Shown: piece by piece, positions 37,220 to 45,584 of the stretch
Layout: each line of letters starts with the position of its first letter
Numbering within the stretch: position 1 is the stretch's first letter
Assembly: GCF_018853465.1 (NCBI RefSeq)
Contig: NZ_JABBOU010000041.1
Span: 1 to 64,000, forward strand
Source of the DNA: Acidithiobacillus montserratensis
GTDB lineage: Bacteria; Pseudomonadota; Gammaproteobacteria; Acidithiobacillales; Acidithiobacillaceae
Direction of reading: 5' to 3'
Length of the DNA stretch: 64,000 nucleotides
Notes under the pieces: model-generated
Databases searched by the model: none
Seen by the model: only the letters and a program-made list of their open reading frames with translations
Told to the model about the DNA's origin: nothing
Program-made: the position numbers and the translations under genes

Positions 37220-38095
37220 ATGACTGCACATTCAGAAATGTACACTTCACAGCATGTTGACCAGATCCCAGATAACGGCACTTATCTGGAAGATCTCGTG
37301 AACTTTTACGAGGCCTGGAAAAGTTACTGGCAACTGTGGCTGCGCGAATACTTGCAGGGACGCTCACTGCCCAGACAAGCTGAACAGAGTGTGCTGCAAG
37401 CCTTGCATGACCCTGAATCGCGGATTCCGGAGATTTATCGCATTTTTTGGCGGGATCTACAGGAAAACTATCATCGTATTATGCACCAGCTGCAGGAAAT
37501 CCGGGCCAAGCCTGACTGCAAATCCGTTTTACTGACGGTGATGCCTGCGGCCGAAGCGCTGGAGCGACAATGTTTTGACGAGATAGTCGCGTTCAGCAAA
37601 AACATGGGGGAAGTGGATCCCCTTACCAGCCTGCTCAATCGCCGCCGCATGGAACAAGACCTGGCTCGCGAGCAATCTTTGGTAGATCGCGGCGCATCTG
37701 CCTATATTGCCATGCTTGATGTGGATCATTTCAAAAAACTCAATGACCAATTCGGTCATATCAGTGGGGACCGCGTTCTCAAAGAACTGGCAGACCGCCT
37801 GCGTGCGCAGTTACGCCCTTATGACGGCCTATACCGTTATGGCGGTGAAGAGTTTTTTGCCCTGTTTCCGCGAATGCAAAAAAATTGTGCCCTGCTCACC
37901 GCGCAAAGGCTCTGTCAAAAAATTGCCAGTGAGCCTTTCCAGCTTGACCAGGGGCGGACTATACAAGTCACAATTTCCATTGGAATAACCACCCTGCTCG
38001 CGCAGGTTCCAGCCAGAGAGCGGGTCATCATCGCTGATGCGGCTCTCTATCAGGCCAAGCATGAAGGACGCAATCAGGCCCGGCTATTACCCTGA
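37220..38095 (+). CDS. Diguanylate cyclase (GGDEF)
   Basis: Makes c-di-GMP. The 291-residue protein has an N-terminal helical region of about 125 residues without membrane helices, containing repeated Trp/Tyr (YEAWKSYWQLWLREYL), which may be a sensor of unknown type. The GGDEF domain starts at DPLTSLLNRRRMEQDL. The active site is GGEEF (208-212), and an I-site RPYD at 199-202 predicts feedback inhibition. GGGAGGTAAGCC precedes the ATG. It has its own sigma-54 promoter and diverges from the fliS-like/fliL/mot genes. Confidence 0.92.
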   Translation: MTAHSEMYTSQHVDQIPDNGTYLEDLVNFYEAWKSYWQLWLREYLQGRSLPRQAEQSVLQALHDPESRIPEIYRIFWRDLQENYHRIMHQLQEIRAKPDCKSVLLTVMPAAEALERQCFDEIVAFSKNMGEVDPLTSLLNRRRMEQDLAREQSLVDRGASAYIAMLDVDHFKKLNDQFGHISGDRVLKELADRLRAQLRPYDGLYRYGGEEFFALFPRMQKNCALLTAQRLCQKIASEPFQLDQGRTIQVTISIGITTLLAQVPARERVIIADAALYQAKHEGRNQARLLP

Positions 38096-38120
38096 TCACA
38101 CCCCTCTCTTTTTCTTTTTC

Positions 38121-38151
38121 AGGATAACCATTAGGATAACGGCAGGATAAT
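38121..38151 (+). repeat. Three short direct repeats AGGATAAC/T before the second GGDEF gene
   Basis: AGGATAAC at 38121 and 38133 and AGGATAAT at 38144, spaced 12 and 11 bases, lie in the 77-base gap between the two cyclase genes. The spacing of about one helical turn could suit a regulator, but this may be chance. Confidence 0.45.
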
Positions 38152-38172
38152 CATAACACTGAGGTTCGCAGC

Positions 38173-39735
38173 GTGGCCCCCAAATCTCCTCCGGAAATTG
38201 CCCGAGAAGCCCTGAAAAGCCTCATGGAACAGGGCCTGTCACCCACCCCTGAAATATACACCCGCTTTTACCGGGACATTTCCGGAGAAAAGTCTCCAGT
38301 GACTGCCGACTGGCCCGACCTCCTTCAAAGGCTTTGTACCGAATGGGAAAGATCCCAATCAGGATTGTCACACCTGCAGAAAATGCTGGCTAAAAATCAG
38401 CTATTCACGGTAAAGGATGCACCGGCTTTATCCATAAAGCTCAACAACCTTTTGGAGCAGTGGGAAAAACTACCTACCCGCCAGGTTAAATCCGGGGCCA
38501 TTGAAATCCGTGACGACAACAGTGCAGACACGCATTGCAGTGACTGGCAACGATTGTGGAAGTCCAGTATCAAACTCGGCTTACGCCACGAAGACGCGAT
38601 CAGCTCGGGTGTCCTGGCGCAAATAGACGATCTTCTCCATGCCCCCAATACCAACCCGGAACATTTGGCGCCTTTGGCCAGATCCCTGTGGTCCCATCAA
38701 CGCGACCTGGACGCCAAGGCAGAAAAAATGCGCCAGGGATTGCAGGAGCTCCTGCAACTCCTTCTGCGCAATGTAGCTGACCTTGTCGAAAACGATGCGT
38801 TTTTATCCGGACAGATAGATATCGTGCAACGCGCCGTCCAGTCGGCTCAAAATGATCAGGAACTTGAGTTAGCCATTAGCGGGGTCAAAGAAGTTATTTT
38901 TCAGCAGGGGAAACTGAAGTCTGAAGTGCGAGAGGCTCGCAAGGCCATTCGGGACCTCGTGAATCTGGTACTGATTTCTGTGGAAAGCATGGCGGGTGAA
39001 AATGGTCGCAACCATCAGCAACTGGAAATTCTTGCCAACGAGCTGGAAAGCGCCAAAGATTGGCAGCATATCCGTCAAATTGTCAGCGCAGTCGTCAGCA
39101 CGAGCAAAAACATCACCACACAATCTGTAGAAACCAGGAACGCCTTGTTGCAGGCCAAAAACCGCCTGCAAAGTGCCCATGAAAAAATCCGCACACTGGA
39201 AAATGAGCTGGAATCCATCAGTCAACTGGTGCATGTAGACCCTCTGACCGGCTTATTGAATCGCCGGGGTTTGAATGCGGCTTTTGCCCGAGAATCTGCC
39301 AGAGCCCTGCGACTGAATCAGCCTCTGGCAGTCGCTATTATGGATCTGGATCATTTCAAGCAGGTCAATGACCAGTATGGACACGATCTGGGTGATCGGG
39401 TTTTACAGGAGATGGCCGGAATTCTGCAAAATACCCTGCGCGCCAATGACGTCATCACCCGTTATGGTGGCGAGGAGTTTGTGCTGCTGATGCCCGAAAC
39501 TTCTGCTGAAGGGGCCAGGCACATTCTGGAACGCTTACAAATGCGCCTTGGCCAACAGCATTTCGAGACTCGCGACAAAGCTTTGCAGGTAAGCTTCAGC
39601 GCCGGCGTGGCGCGTTGGCAGAAGAACAGCAGTCAGGAGCAGATTATCGCGCTAGCCGATCAGGCCATGTATCAGGCAAAAAAAGCGGGACGCAAACGCA
39701 TCTACTTGGCTGATCAGGCAAACTCATCCACTTGA
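38173..39735 (+). CDS. Diguanylate cyclase (GGDEF) with long helical N-terminus
   Basis: A 520-residue soluble cyclase. Residues 1-350 are largely helical with a predicted coiled coil just before the catalytic domain (RLQSAHEKIRTLENELESIS). I recognise no known sensor domain there. The GGDEF domain starts at DPLTGLLNRRGL. The active site GGEEF is at 432-436, and the I-site RAND at 423-426 predicts product inhibition. The start is a GTG with GAGG upstream. It follows the preceding cyclase by 77 bases. Its 3' end overlaps the convergent 51-codon gene by 22 bases. Confidence 0.9.
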   Translation: MAPKSPPEIAREALKSLMEQGLSPTPEIYTRFYRDISGEKSPVTADWPDLLQRLCTEWERSQSGLSHLQKMLAKNQLFTVKDAPALSIKLNNLLEQWEKLPTRQVKSGAIEIRDDNSADTHCSDWQRLWKSSIKLGLRHEDAISSGVLAQIDDLLHAPNTNPEHLAPLARSLWSHQRDLDAKAEKMRQGLQELLQLLLRNVADLVENDAFLSGQIDIVQRAVQSAQNDQELELAISGVKEVIFQQGKLKSEVREARKAIRDLVNLVLISVESMAGENGRNHQQLEILANELESAKDWQHIRQIVSAVVSTSKNITTQSVETRNALLQAKNRLQSAHEKIRTLENELESISQLVHVDPLTGLLNRRGLNAAFARESARALRLNQPLAVAIMDLDHFKQVNDQYGHDLGDRVLQEMAGILQNTLRANDVITRYGGEEFVLLMPETSAEGARHILERLQMRLGQQHFETRDKALQVSFSAGVARWQKNSSQEQIIALADQAMYQAKKAGRKRIYLADQANSST

Positions 39736-39869
39736 TGCCCGAAATCATCCTTCCTGGGCTCAGGCTTTTTTTTATGCGATGATTTGGGATTCTGCTCCCT
39801 GTACACAGGGCGCAAAGGCTGCACGGGCTGCGTACCGGTTTCGACGGGACGAAAAGGGGTATCTGCCAT
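39714..39869 (-). CDS. Small Pro/Lys-rich protein of unknown function downstream of motC
   Basis: A 51-codon gene read on the minus strand from the ATG at 39869 to the TGA at 39716-39714. An excellent ribosome site (AAAGGAGGG) ends 6 bases before the ATG, the best support that it is real. The protein is soluble, basic in the middle (KSSHKKKPEPRKDD) and Pro-rich (FRPVETGTQPVQPLRPVYRE), and looks unstructured. It lies 50 bases after motC, where motD is found in Pseudomonas, but bears no likeness to MotD. Its end overlaps the convergent GGDEF gene. No family recognised. Confidence 0.65.
   Translation of the reverse strand: MADTPFRPVETGTQPVQPLRPVYREQNPKSSHKKKPEPRKDDFGHQVDEFA
39753..39773 (+). 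terminator. Possible Rho-independent terminator for the GGDEF gene
   Basis: CCTG-GGCT-CAGG forms a 4-base-pair stem with a four-base loop, followed by C and eight T residues, just after the 38173 gene. The stem is short. It lies inside the small convergent gene. Confidence 0.35.
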
Positions 39870-39919
39870 GTTGACCCTCCTTTAACACAAAAGACAACTG
39901 CTCTTGACTATACGCCCAC

Positions 39920-40663
39920 TTACTCAGCATAGAAACTTTGCAAGCGTCCTTCAATGAGCTTCGGGTTCTCCCCTTCCGCAATACTCACTAATCCTTCAAT
40001 GATCATTTCCCGCAAATAATTCTGCTGATGAACTACGCCCTTGAGCTTATTGGAAATCGGCAGGAAAAGTAGGTTGGCTGAGCCAACGCCATAAATGGTT
40101 GCGACAAAAGCCGTGGCAATGCCGGCGCCCAACTTGGCGGGATCCGCCAGATTTTCCATCACATGAATCAAACCCAAAACGGCGCCGAGAATGCCAATGG
40201 TAGGCGAATAGCCGCCAGCCGATTCAAATACCCGGGCTCCTTGACGCTCCACTTCCGAACGTGAATCCATGTCTACTTCCAATGTAGCGCGGATTTTAGC
40301 CGGTTCTGACCCATCCACCAGCATCTGTAACCCCTTACGCATGAAAGGATCATTGACGGTTTCGAGCAATCCTTCCAGAGCCAGCAAGCCATTTTTCCTA
40401 GCCGTATTGCTCCATTCCAGCAGCTCCTGAATAACCGGTTGTGGGTCAGTTTTCGGCGGCAGGATAATCCACGGCAGCATTTTCAGGGAACGTACAAATA
40501 CCGGCAAACGGTACTGCACCATCACCGCACCGGTAGTACCGCCAATAACGATGATAAAGGCCGTCAGTTGCAGAATAGAGCTGAGTTTGCCTCCCTCCAG
40601 CAATTGCCCCAGAAAGATTCCACCAAAAGCGACCAACAATCCTGCAACGGTCAGAAAATCCAT
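39920..40663 (-). CDS. motC: MotA-family stator protein (MotC/PomA-like)
   Basis: A 247-residue second MotA-type protein. It has four helices with the start FLTVAGLLVAFGGIFLGQLLEGG, a cytoplasmic loop (RKNGLLALEGLLETVNDPFMRKGLQM), EVERQGARVFESAGGYSPTIGILGAVLGLIHVM with the conserved Pro, and FVATIYGVGSANLLFLPIS. It differs clearly from the MotA at 35244 and resembles the PomA/MotC group. It follows fliA by 12 bases as in Pseudomonas, but no MotD/PomB partner follows it. It may pair with the MotB at 34281 or with a partner encoded elsewhere. Confidence 0.9.
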   Translation of the reverse strand: MDFLTVAGLLVAFGGIFLGQLLEGGKLSSILQLTAFIIVIGGTTGAVMVQYRLPVFVRSLKMLPWIILPPKTDPQPVIQELLEWSNTARKNGLLALEGLLETVNDPFMRKGLQMLVDGSEPAKIRATLEVDMDSRSEVERQGARVFESAGGYSPTIGILGAVLGLIHVMENLADPAKLGAGIATAFVATIYGVGSANLLFLPISNKLKGVVHQQNYLREMIIEGLVSIAEGENPKLIEGRLQSFYAE

Positions 40664-40675
40664 GAGATTCTTTCC

Positions 40676-41401
40676 TTATGGCGCATCGTTCCAGTCTCCC
40701 AGCTGACTGCGCAAGCGTAAAACAGCCTGACGCATGATCTGACTCACCCGGGATTCCGTAACATCAAGCACTTCGCCGATTTCCTTCAGGGTGAGCTCAT
40801 CCTGGTAATACAAGGCCAAAACCAGTTGCTCACGCTCCGGCAGACAACGGATATTACTCTGAAGGTCACGGGCAAACTCCTCAGAGCTGAGAACAGCCGC
40901 CATATCTGCCGATGGATCCCGCAAAAATCGACCGGCAAACACATCATTATCCACACTCAAATCTTCCAGATAAACGATCTGCCCGCCCGTATTCTGCAAA
41001 GCCGCATGATAGGTTTTGAGATCCCATCCCAACATGCAGGCGATCTCTTCTTCTTCGGGCGAGCGACCCAGTTGCTGTTCCAGGCAGCTGATTGCTTTGC
41101 GAATGGATTGCTCCTTGACCCGGGCCCGGCGTGGCAGCCAATCCTGATTACGCAACTCATCCATGATACTGCCGCGAATCCGCAGGCTGGCGTAGGCCAC
41201 AAAAGCCGCATCGCTGGTGTTTTCCTGTCCGGAAAGCGCGTCCATCAAACCCATTAAACCTGCCTGAACCAAATCTGCCAGTTCGATATTGGCGGGTAAC
41301 CGGGCACGGATCCGTTGTGCGATACGTTGCACCAGAGGGGAAAAACGCGCAACATTGGCGCTCATTTCCACCACAGGATCAGTCGCGCGGCGAGCACTCA
41401 T
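40676..41401 (-). CDS. fliA: Flagellar sigma factor FliA (sigma-28)
   Basis: Directs late flagellar and chemotaxis transcription. The 241 residues show region 2 (LVQRIAQRIRARLPANIELADLVQAGLMGLMDAL), SIMDELRNQDWLPRR, region 3 (CLEQQLGRSPEEEEIACML), and region 4 with LTLKEIGEVLDVTESRVSQI. Its start shares one base with the flhG stop. It is followed closely by motC. No anti-sigma factor FlgM is encoded in the window. Confidence 0.97.
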   Translation of the reverse strand: MSARRATDPVVEMSANVARFSPLVQRIAQRIRARLPANIELADLVQAGLMGLMDALSGQENTSDAAFVAYASLRIRGSIMDELRNQDWLPRRARVKEQSIRKAISCLEQQLGRSPEEEEIACMLGWDLKTYHAALQNTGGQIVYLEDLSVDNDVFAGRFLRDPSADMAAVLSSEEFARDLQSNIRCLPEREQLVLALYYQDELTLKEIGEVLDVTESRVSQIMRQAVLRLRSQLGDWNDAP

Positions 41402-42303
41402 CAGATAGAAGACTCCGGATTGGCCATCAACAGGCGTTCCATAAAAAACGCCATATGGCCAGCGGCATTAAAGGAGTGAGGCCAGCGCTCAATGGTCATG
41501 GCTACATCACGCAATGCCCGGGAAACGGGTGACTCCGGATACAATTCGACAACCGCTTTCTGGGCACGCACCGCAGCCCGCAAGGCGGGATCCAGAGGCA
41601 AGGTACCCACCTGTTCCAAAGTGACGTCCAGATAACCGTCAGCAACCTTGGCAATACGCTGAAACAAAGCTTCGCCTTCTTTCTGATCCCTGACCATATT
41701 CGGCAGTACCTTGAAGCGTCGTATACCATGATTGCGGCTGAGCACCTTGATCAAGGCATAGGCATCGGTAATAGACGCAGGCTCATTGGAAAGCACGACC
41801 AATACCTCCTGAGCAGCCTGACTGAAGGTCAGCACATCACCGGCAATACCCGCAGGCAGGTCAATCAGCAGATAATCCATATCGAGACTCAGATCACCAA
41901 TACCCTGAATCAGGTTGGATTGGGACTGAGCGTCAAGATTGGCCATCCGCGCCACACCGCTGGCCGCAGGTAAAATACGCATGTTCCAGGGACCGGTAAT
42001 CAACACCTCATCCATGCTTTTTTCACCGGAAATCACATGGGACAGGTTATAGCGCGGACTCAACCCCAACAGCACATCCACATTACCCAACCCCAGGTCT
42101 GCATCAAACAGCAAGGGCTTTGCGCCTTGCTGGGCCAAAGCAACGGCTAGATTCACTGCTACATTGGTTTTTCCCACACCACCCTTACCGCTGGCTATGG
42201 CAATGACTTTTACCGGCTTCCTAGCCCGCATGCGCCGTAATCCTTCTGCCTGATCCAATTTATATTCATCCTGAATAGTCATATTTCGACGGGATTCATT
42301 CAT
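41401..42303 (-). CDS. flhG: Flagellar number regulator FlhG (FleN), MinD-like ATPase
   Basis: Limits flagellar number, with FlhF and FleQ as partners in polar flagellates. The deviant Walker A GKGGVGKTN and LLFDADLGLGNVDVLLGL are typical, as are DYLLIDLPAG and the C-terminal amphipathic region. The frame is open further upstream, but that part reads as shadow of flhF. I chose the ATG at 42303 (300 residues), which overlaps the flhF end; the ATG at 42282 is also possible. Confidence 0.93.
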   Translation of the reverse strand: MNESRRNMTIQDEYKLDQAEGLRRMRARKPVKVIAIASGKGGVGKTNVAVNLAVALAQQGAKPLLFDADLGLGNVDVLLGLSPRYNLSHVISGEKSMDEVLITGPWNMRILPAASGVARMANLDAQSQSNLIQGIGDLSLDMDYLLIDLPAGIAGDVLTFSQAAQEVLVVLSNEPASITDAYALIKVLSRNHGIRRFKVLPNMVRDQKEGEALFQRIAKVADGYLDVTLEQVGTLPLDPALRAAVRAQKAVVELYPESPVSRALRDVAMTIERWPHSFNAAGHMAFFMERLLMANPESSI

Positions 42304-43483
42304 AGCGGCTGCCATGGTAGCGATTCCCGGAGTCCGGTGCCAGTGCATCCGGGTGATGCTCAAGGCTGGTTTCCAACAAGGACAGTAGCTGCTCCCAGGG
42401 AGCTTCGTGCATGTCTTCCGGTACCTTCTGGCCATCACTATACCAGGCAACTGGTAGATGCTGAGTAGCCAACCATTCCAGTACTGCGGCAAAAGCGGGA
42501 GTTTCATCCACTTTCGACAAAATGGCGCCATTGAGCGGTATATGCGTATAAGGCTGCAAAACCGTGGCCATATTCCGGCCACTGAGGCTCGCCGGGATCA
42601 GCAGATAACGCTGGGCATCCGCGCCCAAGGCGGCAAACCACTGCAATTGTTCATTGAGACGCGGATCTTTGGGACCCATGCCAATGGTATCGATGAATAT
42701 CCAGGAGCGGTCACGATGTTTTTCCAGCGATTTCAAAAGATCATCCGGCCCTTTGATCACATCCAGTGGCACACCCAGAATTCGCGCATAAATATCCAGT
42801 TGCTCCACTCCGGCAATCCGGTAGGTATCTGTCGTCAGGAGCGCCACGGAATGAGGACCATGGCGCAAAACCTGGGCGGCCGCCAGCTTGGCTATACTGG
42901 TCGTTTTGCCGGAACCCGTTGGTCCTAACAATACAAACAATCCCGGCTTATCCAGCGTGCTTTGACTGATACCCACCTGTTCTTCAAGGGTTTTGCGCAA
43001 ACTTTCCTTCCAGTTTCGGGGCTCGCCCTGCTCCAGAAAACGGCCAATCCACGGGTCGGAAAAACCCATTTCCGTCAAAAACTCCTGAGCAGATTTTTGT
43101 GCAGGTTGCGGACCCCAGCGTCTTTCAACCAACTGTTTCAGAGCCTGTAACTCGCTGTGCAAATTCGCAGATTTCTCCTGTGAATGCGAATTTTCACGCT
43201 TCGGCGTTGCTTGCGTTTCTGGAGAATGCTTGCTGGTCAACATCGCTGCATCGGATACTGGAGACTTTTGCGAATTTTCCGGCAGATTACGCAAGGGTTC
43301 CGGCCATGCCGGTACAGACTGGGTTTCGCTCCATTGTTTTTCATCAAAATCAATGGCGGCGACAATCTCGACTTCGCCATCGGCTTCGCGATTGGACAAA
43401 ATGACCGCTTCCGGCCCCAGGGTAAGACGAATCTGCTGGAGAACATCCCGGGTATTCGCGCCACTAAACCGTTTGATTTTCAT
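42296..43483 (-). CDS. flhF: Flagellar placement GTPase FlhF
   Basis: An SRP-type GTPase that sets flagellar position at the pole. The start MKIKRFSGANTRDVLQQIR at 43483 has AGGAGA 8 bases upstream, giving 395 residues; the 18 codons before it look non-coding. The N-terminal B domain is followed by the NG domain with the P-loop LLGPTGSGKTTSIAKLAA, LLTTDTYRIAGVEQLDIYA and FIDTIGMGPKD, and the later SKVDETPAFAAVLE. The order flhA-flhF-flhG-fliA-motC follows the polar flagellar plan. Confidence 0.95.
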   Translation of the reverse strand: MKIKRFSGANTRDVLQQIRLTLGPEAVILSNREADGEVEIVAAIDFDEKQWSETQSVPAWPEPLRNLPENSQKSPVSDAAMLTSKHSPETQATPKRENSHSQEKSANLHSELQALKQLVERRWGPQPAQKSAQEFLTEMGFSDPWIGRFLEQGEPRNWKESLRKTLEEQVGISQSTLDKPGLFVLLGPTGSGKTTSIAKLAAAQVLRHGPHSVALLTTDTYRIAGVEQLDIYARILGVPLDVIKGPDDLLKSLEKHRDRSWIFIDTIGMGPKDPRLNEQLQWFAALGADAQRYLLIPASLSGRNMATVLQPYTHIPLNGAILSKVDETPAFAAVLEWLATQHLPVAWYSDGQKVPEDMHEAPWEQLLSLLETSLEHHPDALAPDSGNRYHGSRYE

Positions 43484-43529
43484 ACATGCTGTCTCCTGTA
43501 AAGACTCTCGCGGTTGCCACCCAGCGGGT

Positions 43530-45581
43530 TCACGCACCCAGTGTGGCGACTACCCTGATTTTCTTGCTCTCGGGAATTTCGGCATAAGAAAGCACCCGCA
43601 TCCGGGGCGCGCTTCTTGCCAGAAAACGGGCTAGAAATGCGCGCATGGGTGCCATCGCCAACAATACCGGTTGCATGCCCCCCGCTTCCATCTGCTGCAT
43701 CAAGTCCCCCGCTTTTTCCAGTACCCGCTGGGCCAGTCCCGGCTCCAGCGCTTCGCCATTACTATTACGCAGGCTCTCTTGCAATAAGTGTTCCAGTTGT
43801 CCGTCCAGCACCGCCACCGGCAGTTCCGACTGTCCAGGAAACAGTCCTTGAACAATATAAGGCCCAAGCGCTGTACGCACAGCCGCCGTCAACTCGTCAA
43901 CATCCTGACTTTGTGGTGCATGCTCCGCCAAAATCTCGACAATGGTGCGCATATCGCGAATAGGAACGCTTTCATTCAAAAGATTTTGCAGCACTTTTTT
44001 GAGTTTGTCCGGAGACAGCATTTTCGGAATCACATCTTCGACCAACTTGGGAGAACGACTGGCCAGATGAGACAGCAGGCCCTCCACCTCTTCCCGGCCC
44101 AGCAATTCTGCGCCATGCCTTTGCAGGATCTGGTGCAGCTGTGTGGCGATGACCGTCGCCGGATCGACAACAGTATATCCCAGGGCGACGCTCTTATCGC
44201 GGTCTTCCTTATTGATCCAGACTGCCGGCAGGCCAAAGGAGGGATCGGTAGTCGGCGTACCGGCGACTTTGCCCAACACATTTCCCGGATCAATGGCCAG
44301 AAGCAAATCGGGGAACACCTCGCCTCCACCGGCTTCCACCCCTTTCACATTGATCCGGTAAGCTGTGGGTCGCAGTTCGAGATTATCCCGAACATGTACC
44401 GCCGGTACCAGAAACCCGAAATCCTGCGCGAATTTTTTACGAACGCCACGAATCCGTGCCAGCAATTCCCCACCCTGGGCTTTGTCCACCAGAGGAATCA
44501 AGCGATAGCCCACTTCCAGACCCAAGGGATCTAAAGGTTCAACACTGGCCCAGGTGACTTCCTCGGGCTCATTGCTGCTGGGAACTTCGGGAGCCTTTTC
44601 CGGCGCTTTAGGTTGTTTACCATACCAGACGATCCCCCCCAGCAAAGCAGCAGCTCCTAGAAAAGGTAAATGGGGCATTCCCGGAATCAACCCCAGGATA
44701 GCAAGGATCACCGCCACGATAGTCAGCACTTCGCGGTTTTGGAATACCTGACCGATCAATTGCTTACCCAGGTCCTGACCGGTATTGACGGTACTGACCA
44801 CAATACCGGCAGCAATGGAGATGACCAGCGCTGGGATTTGTGCGACCAGCGCATCACCAATACTCAACAGGGTGTAATCGTGGGCTGCCGTACTTAGACT
44901 CAGGCCATGTTGCCAGATACCTATAATCAGGCCACCGATCAAATTGATGAATAATATCAATATAGCAGCGACAGCATCACCACGCACAAACTTGCTGGCA
45001 CCATCCATGGAACCGAAAAAGTCGGCTTCCTGGGCAATTTCACTGCGGCGCCGATGAGCTTCTTCCTGGTCGATAATTCCGGCGTTCAAATCCGCATCAA
45101 TGGCCATCTGTTTGCCGGGCATGGCATCCAGAGTAAAACGTGCGCTGACTTCCGCAATGCGGCCGGCACCTTTGGTGATCACCACGAAGTTAATGATGAC
45201 CAGAATGGCAAAGACAATAATACCCACAACATAGTCACCGCCCACCACAAACTGTCCAAAGGATTCAATGACCTGCCCTGCAGCCCCCGGACCATTTTGG
45301 CCATGCAGCAAAATAATGCGGGCGGCAGCCACATTCAGGGACAAGCGCAACAGGGTCGTCAACAGCAACGCCGTCGGAAAAGCCGCAAACTCCAGGGGGC
45401 GCTTCATATAGAGGCTGACCAGCAGAATAATCAACCCCAAGGTAATATTGAAGGTAAAAAGTATATCGAGGAGAAAGGTGGGCAGCGGAATGATCAACAT
45501 GGCCAGCACCATGATGACCAGTATCGGCGCGGCCAAGCTATGCCAGTTCAGTTTCTGGAGCAGGCGATTGAGCAAGTTCAT
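43530..45581 (-). CDS. flhA: Flagellar export gate protein FlhA
   Basis: The nonameric export-gate component that docks substrates and chaperones. The 683 residues are full length. There are about eight membrane helices in the first 320 residues, including the conserved cytoplasmic loop around RIAEVSARFTLDAMPGKQMAIDADLNAG (only ARFTLDAMPGKQMAID is needed to identify it). A large cytoplasmic domain follows with LIPLVDKAQGG and LPAVWI. It starts 3 bases after flhB and is followed by flhF. Confidence 0.97.
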   Translation of the reverse strand: MNLLNRLLQKLNWHSLAAPILVIMVLAMLIIPLPTFLLDILFTFNITLGLIILLVSLYMKRPLEFAAFPTALLLTTLLRLSLNVAAARIILLHGQNGPGAAGQVIESFGQFVVGGDYVVGIIVFAILVIINFVVITKGAGRIAEVSARFTLDAMPGKQMAIDADLNAGIIDQEEAHRRRSEIAQEADFFGSMDGASKFVRGDAVAAILILFINLIGGLIIGIWQHGLSLSTAAHDYTLLSIGDALVAQIPALVISIAAGIVVSTVNTGQDLGKQLIGQVFQNREVLTIVAVILAILGLIPGMPHLPFLGAAALLGGIVWYGKQPKAPEKAPEVPSSNEPEEVTWASVEPLDPLGLEVGYRLIPLVDKAQGGELLARIRGVRKKFAQDFGFLVPAVHVRDNLELRPTAYRINVKGVEAGGGEVFPDLLLAIDPGNVLGKVAGTPTTDPSFGLPAVWINKEDRDKSVALGYTVVDPATVIATQLHQILQRHGAELLGREEVEGLLSHLASRSPKLVEDVIPKMLSPDKLKKVLQNLLNESVPIRDMRTIVEILAEHAPQSQDVDELTAAVRTALGPYIVQGLFPGQSELPVAVLDGQLEHLLQESLRNSNGEALEPGLAQRVLEKAGDLMQQMEAGGMQPVLLAMAPMRAFLARFLARSAPRMRVLSYAEIPESKKIRVVATLGA

Positions 45582-45584
45582 CGT

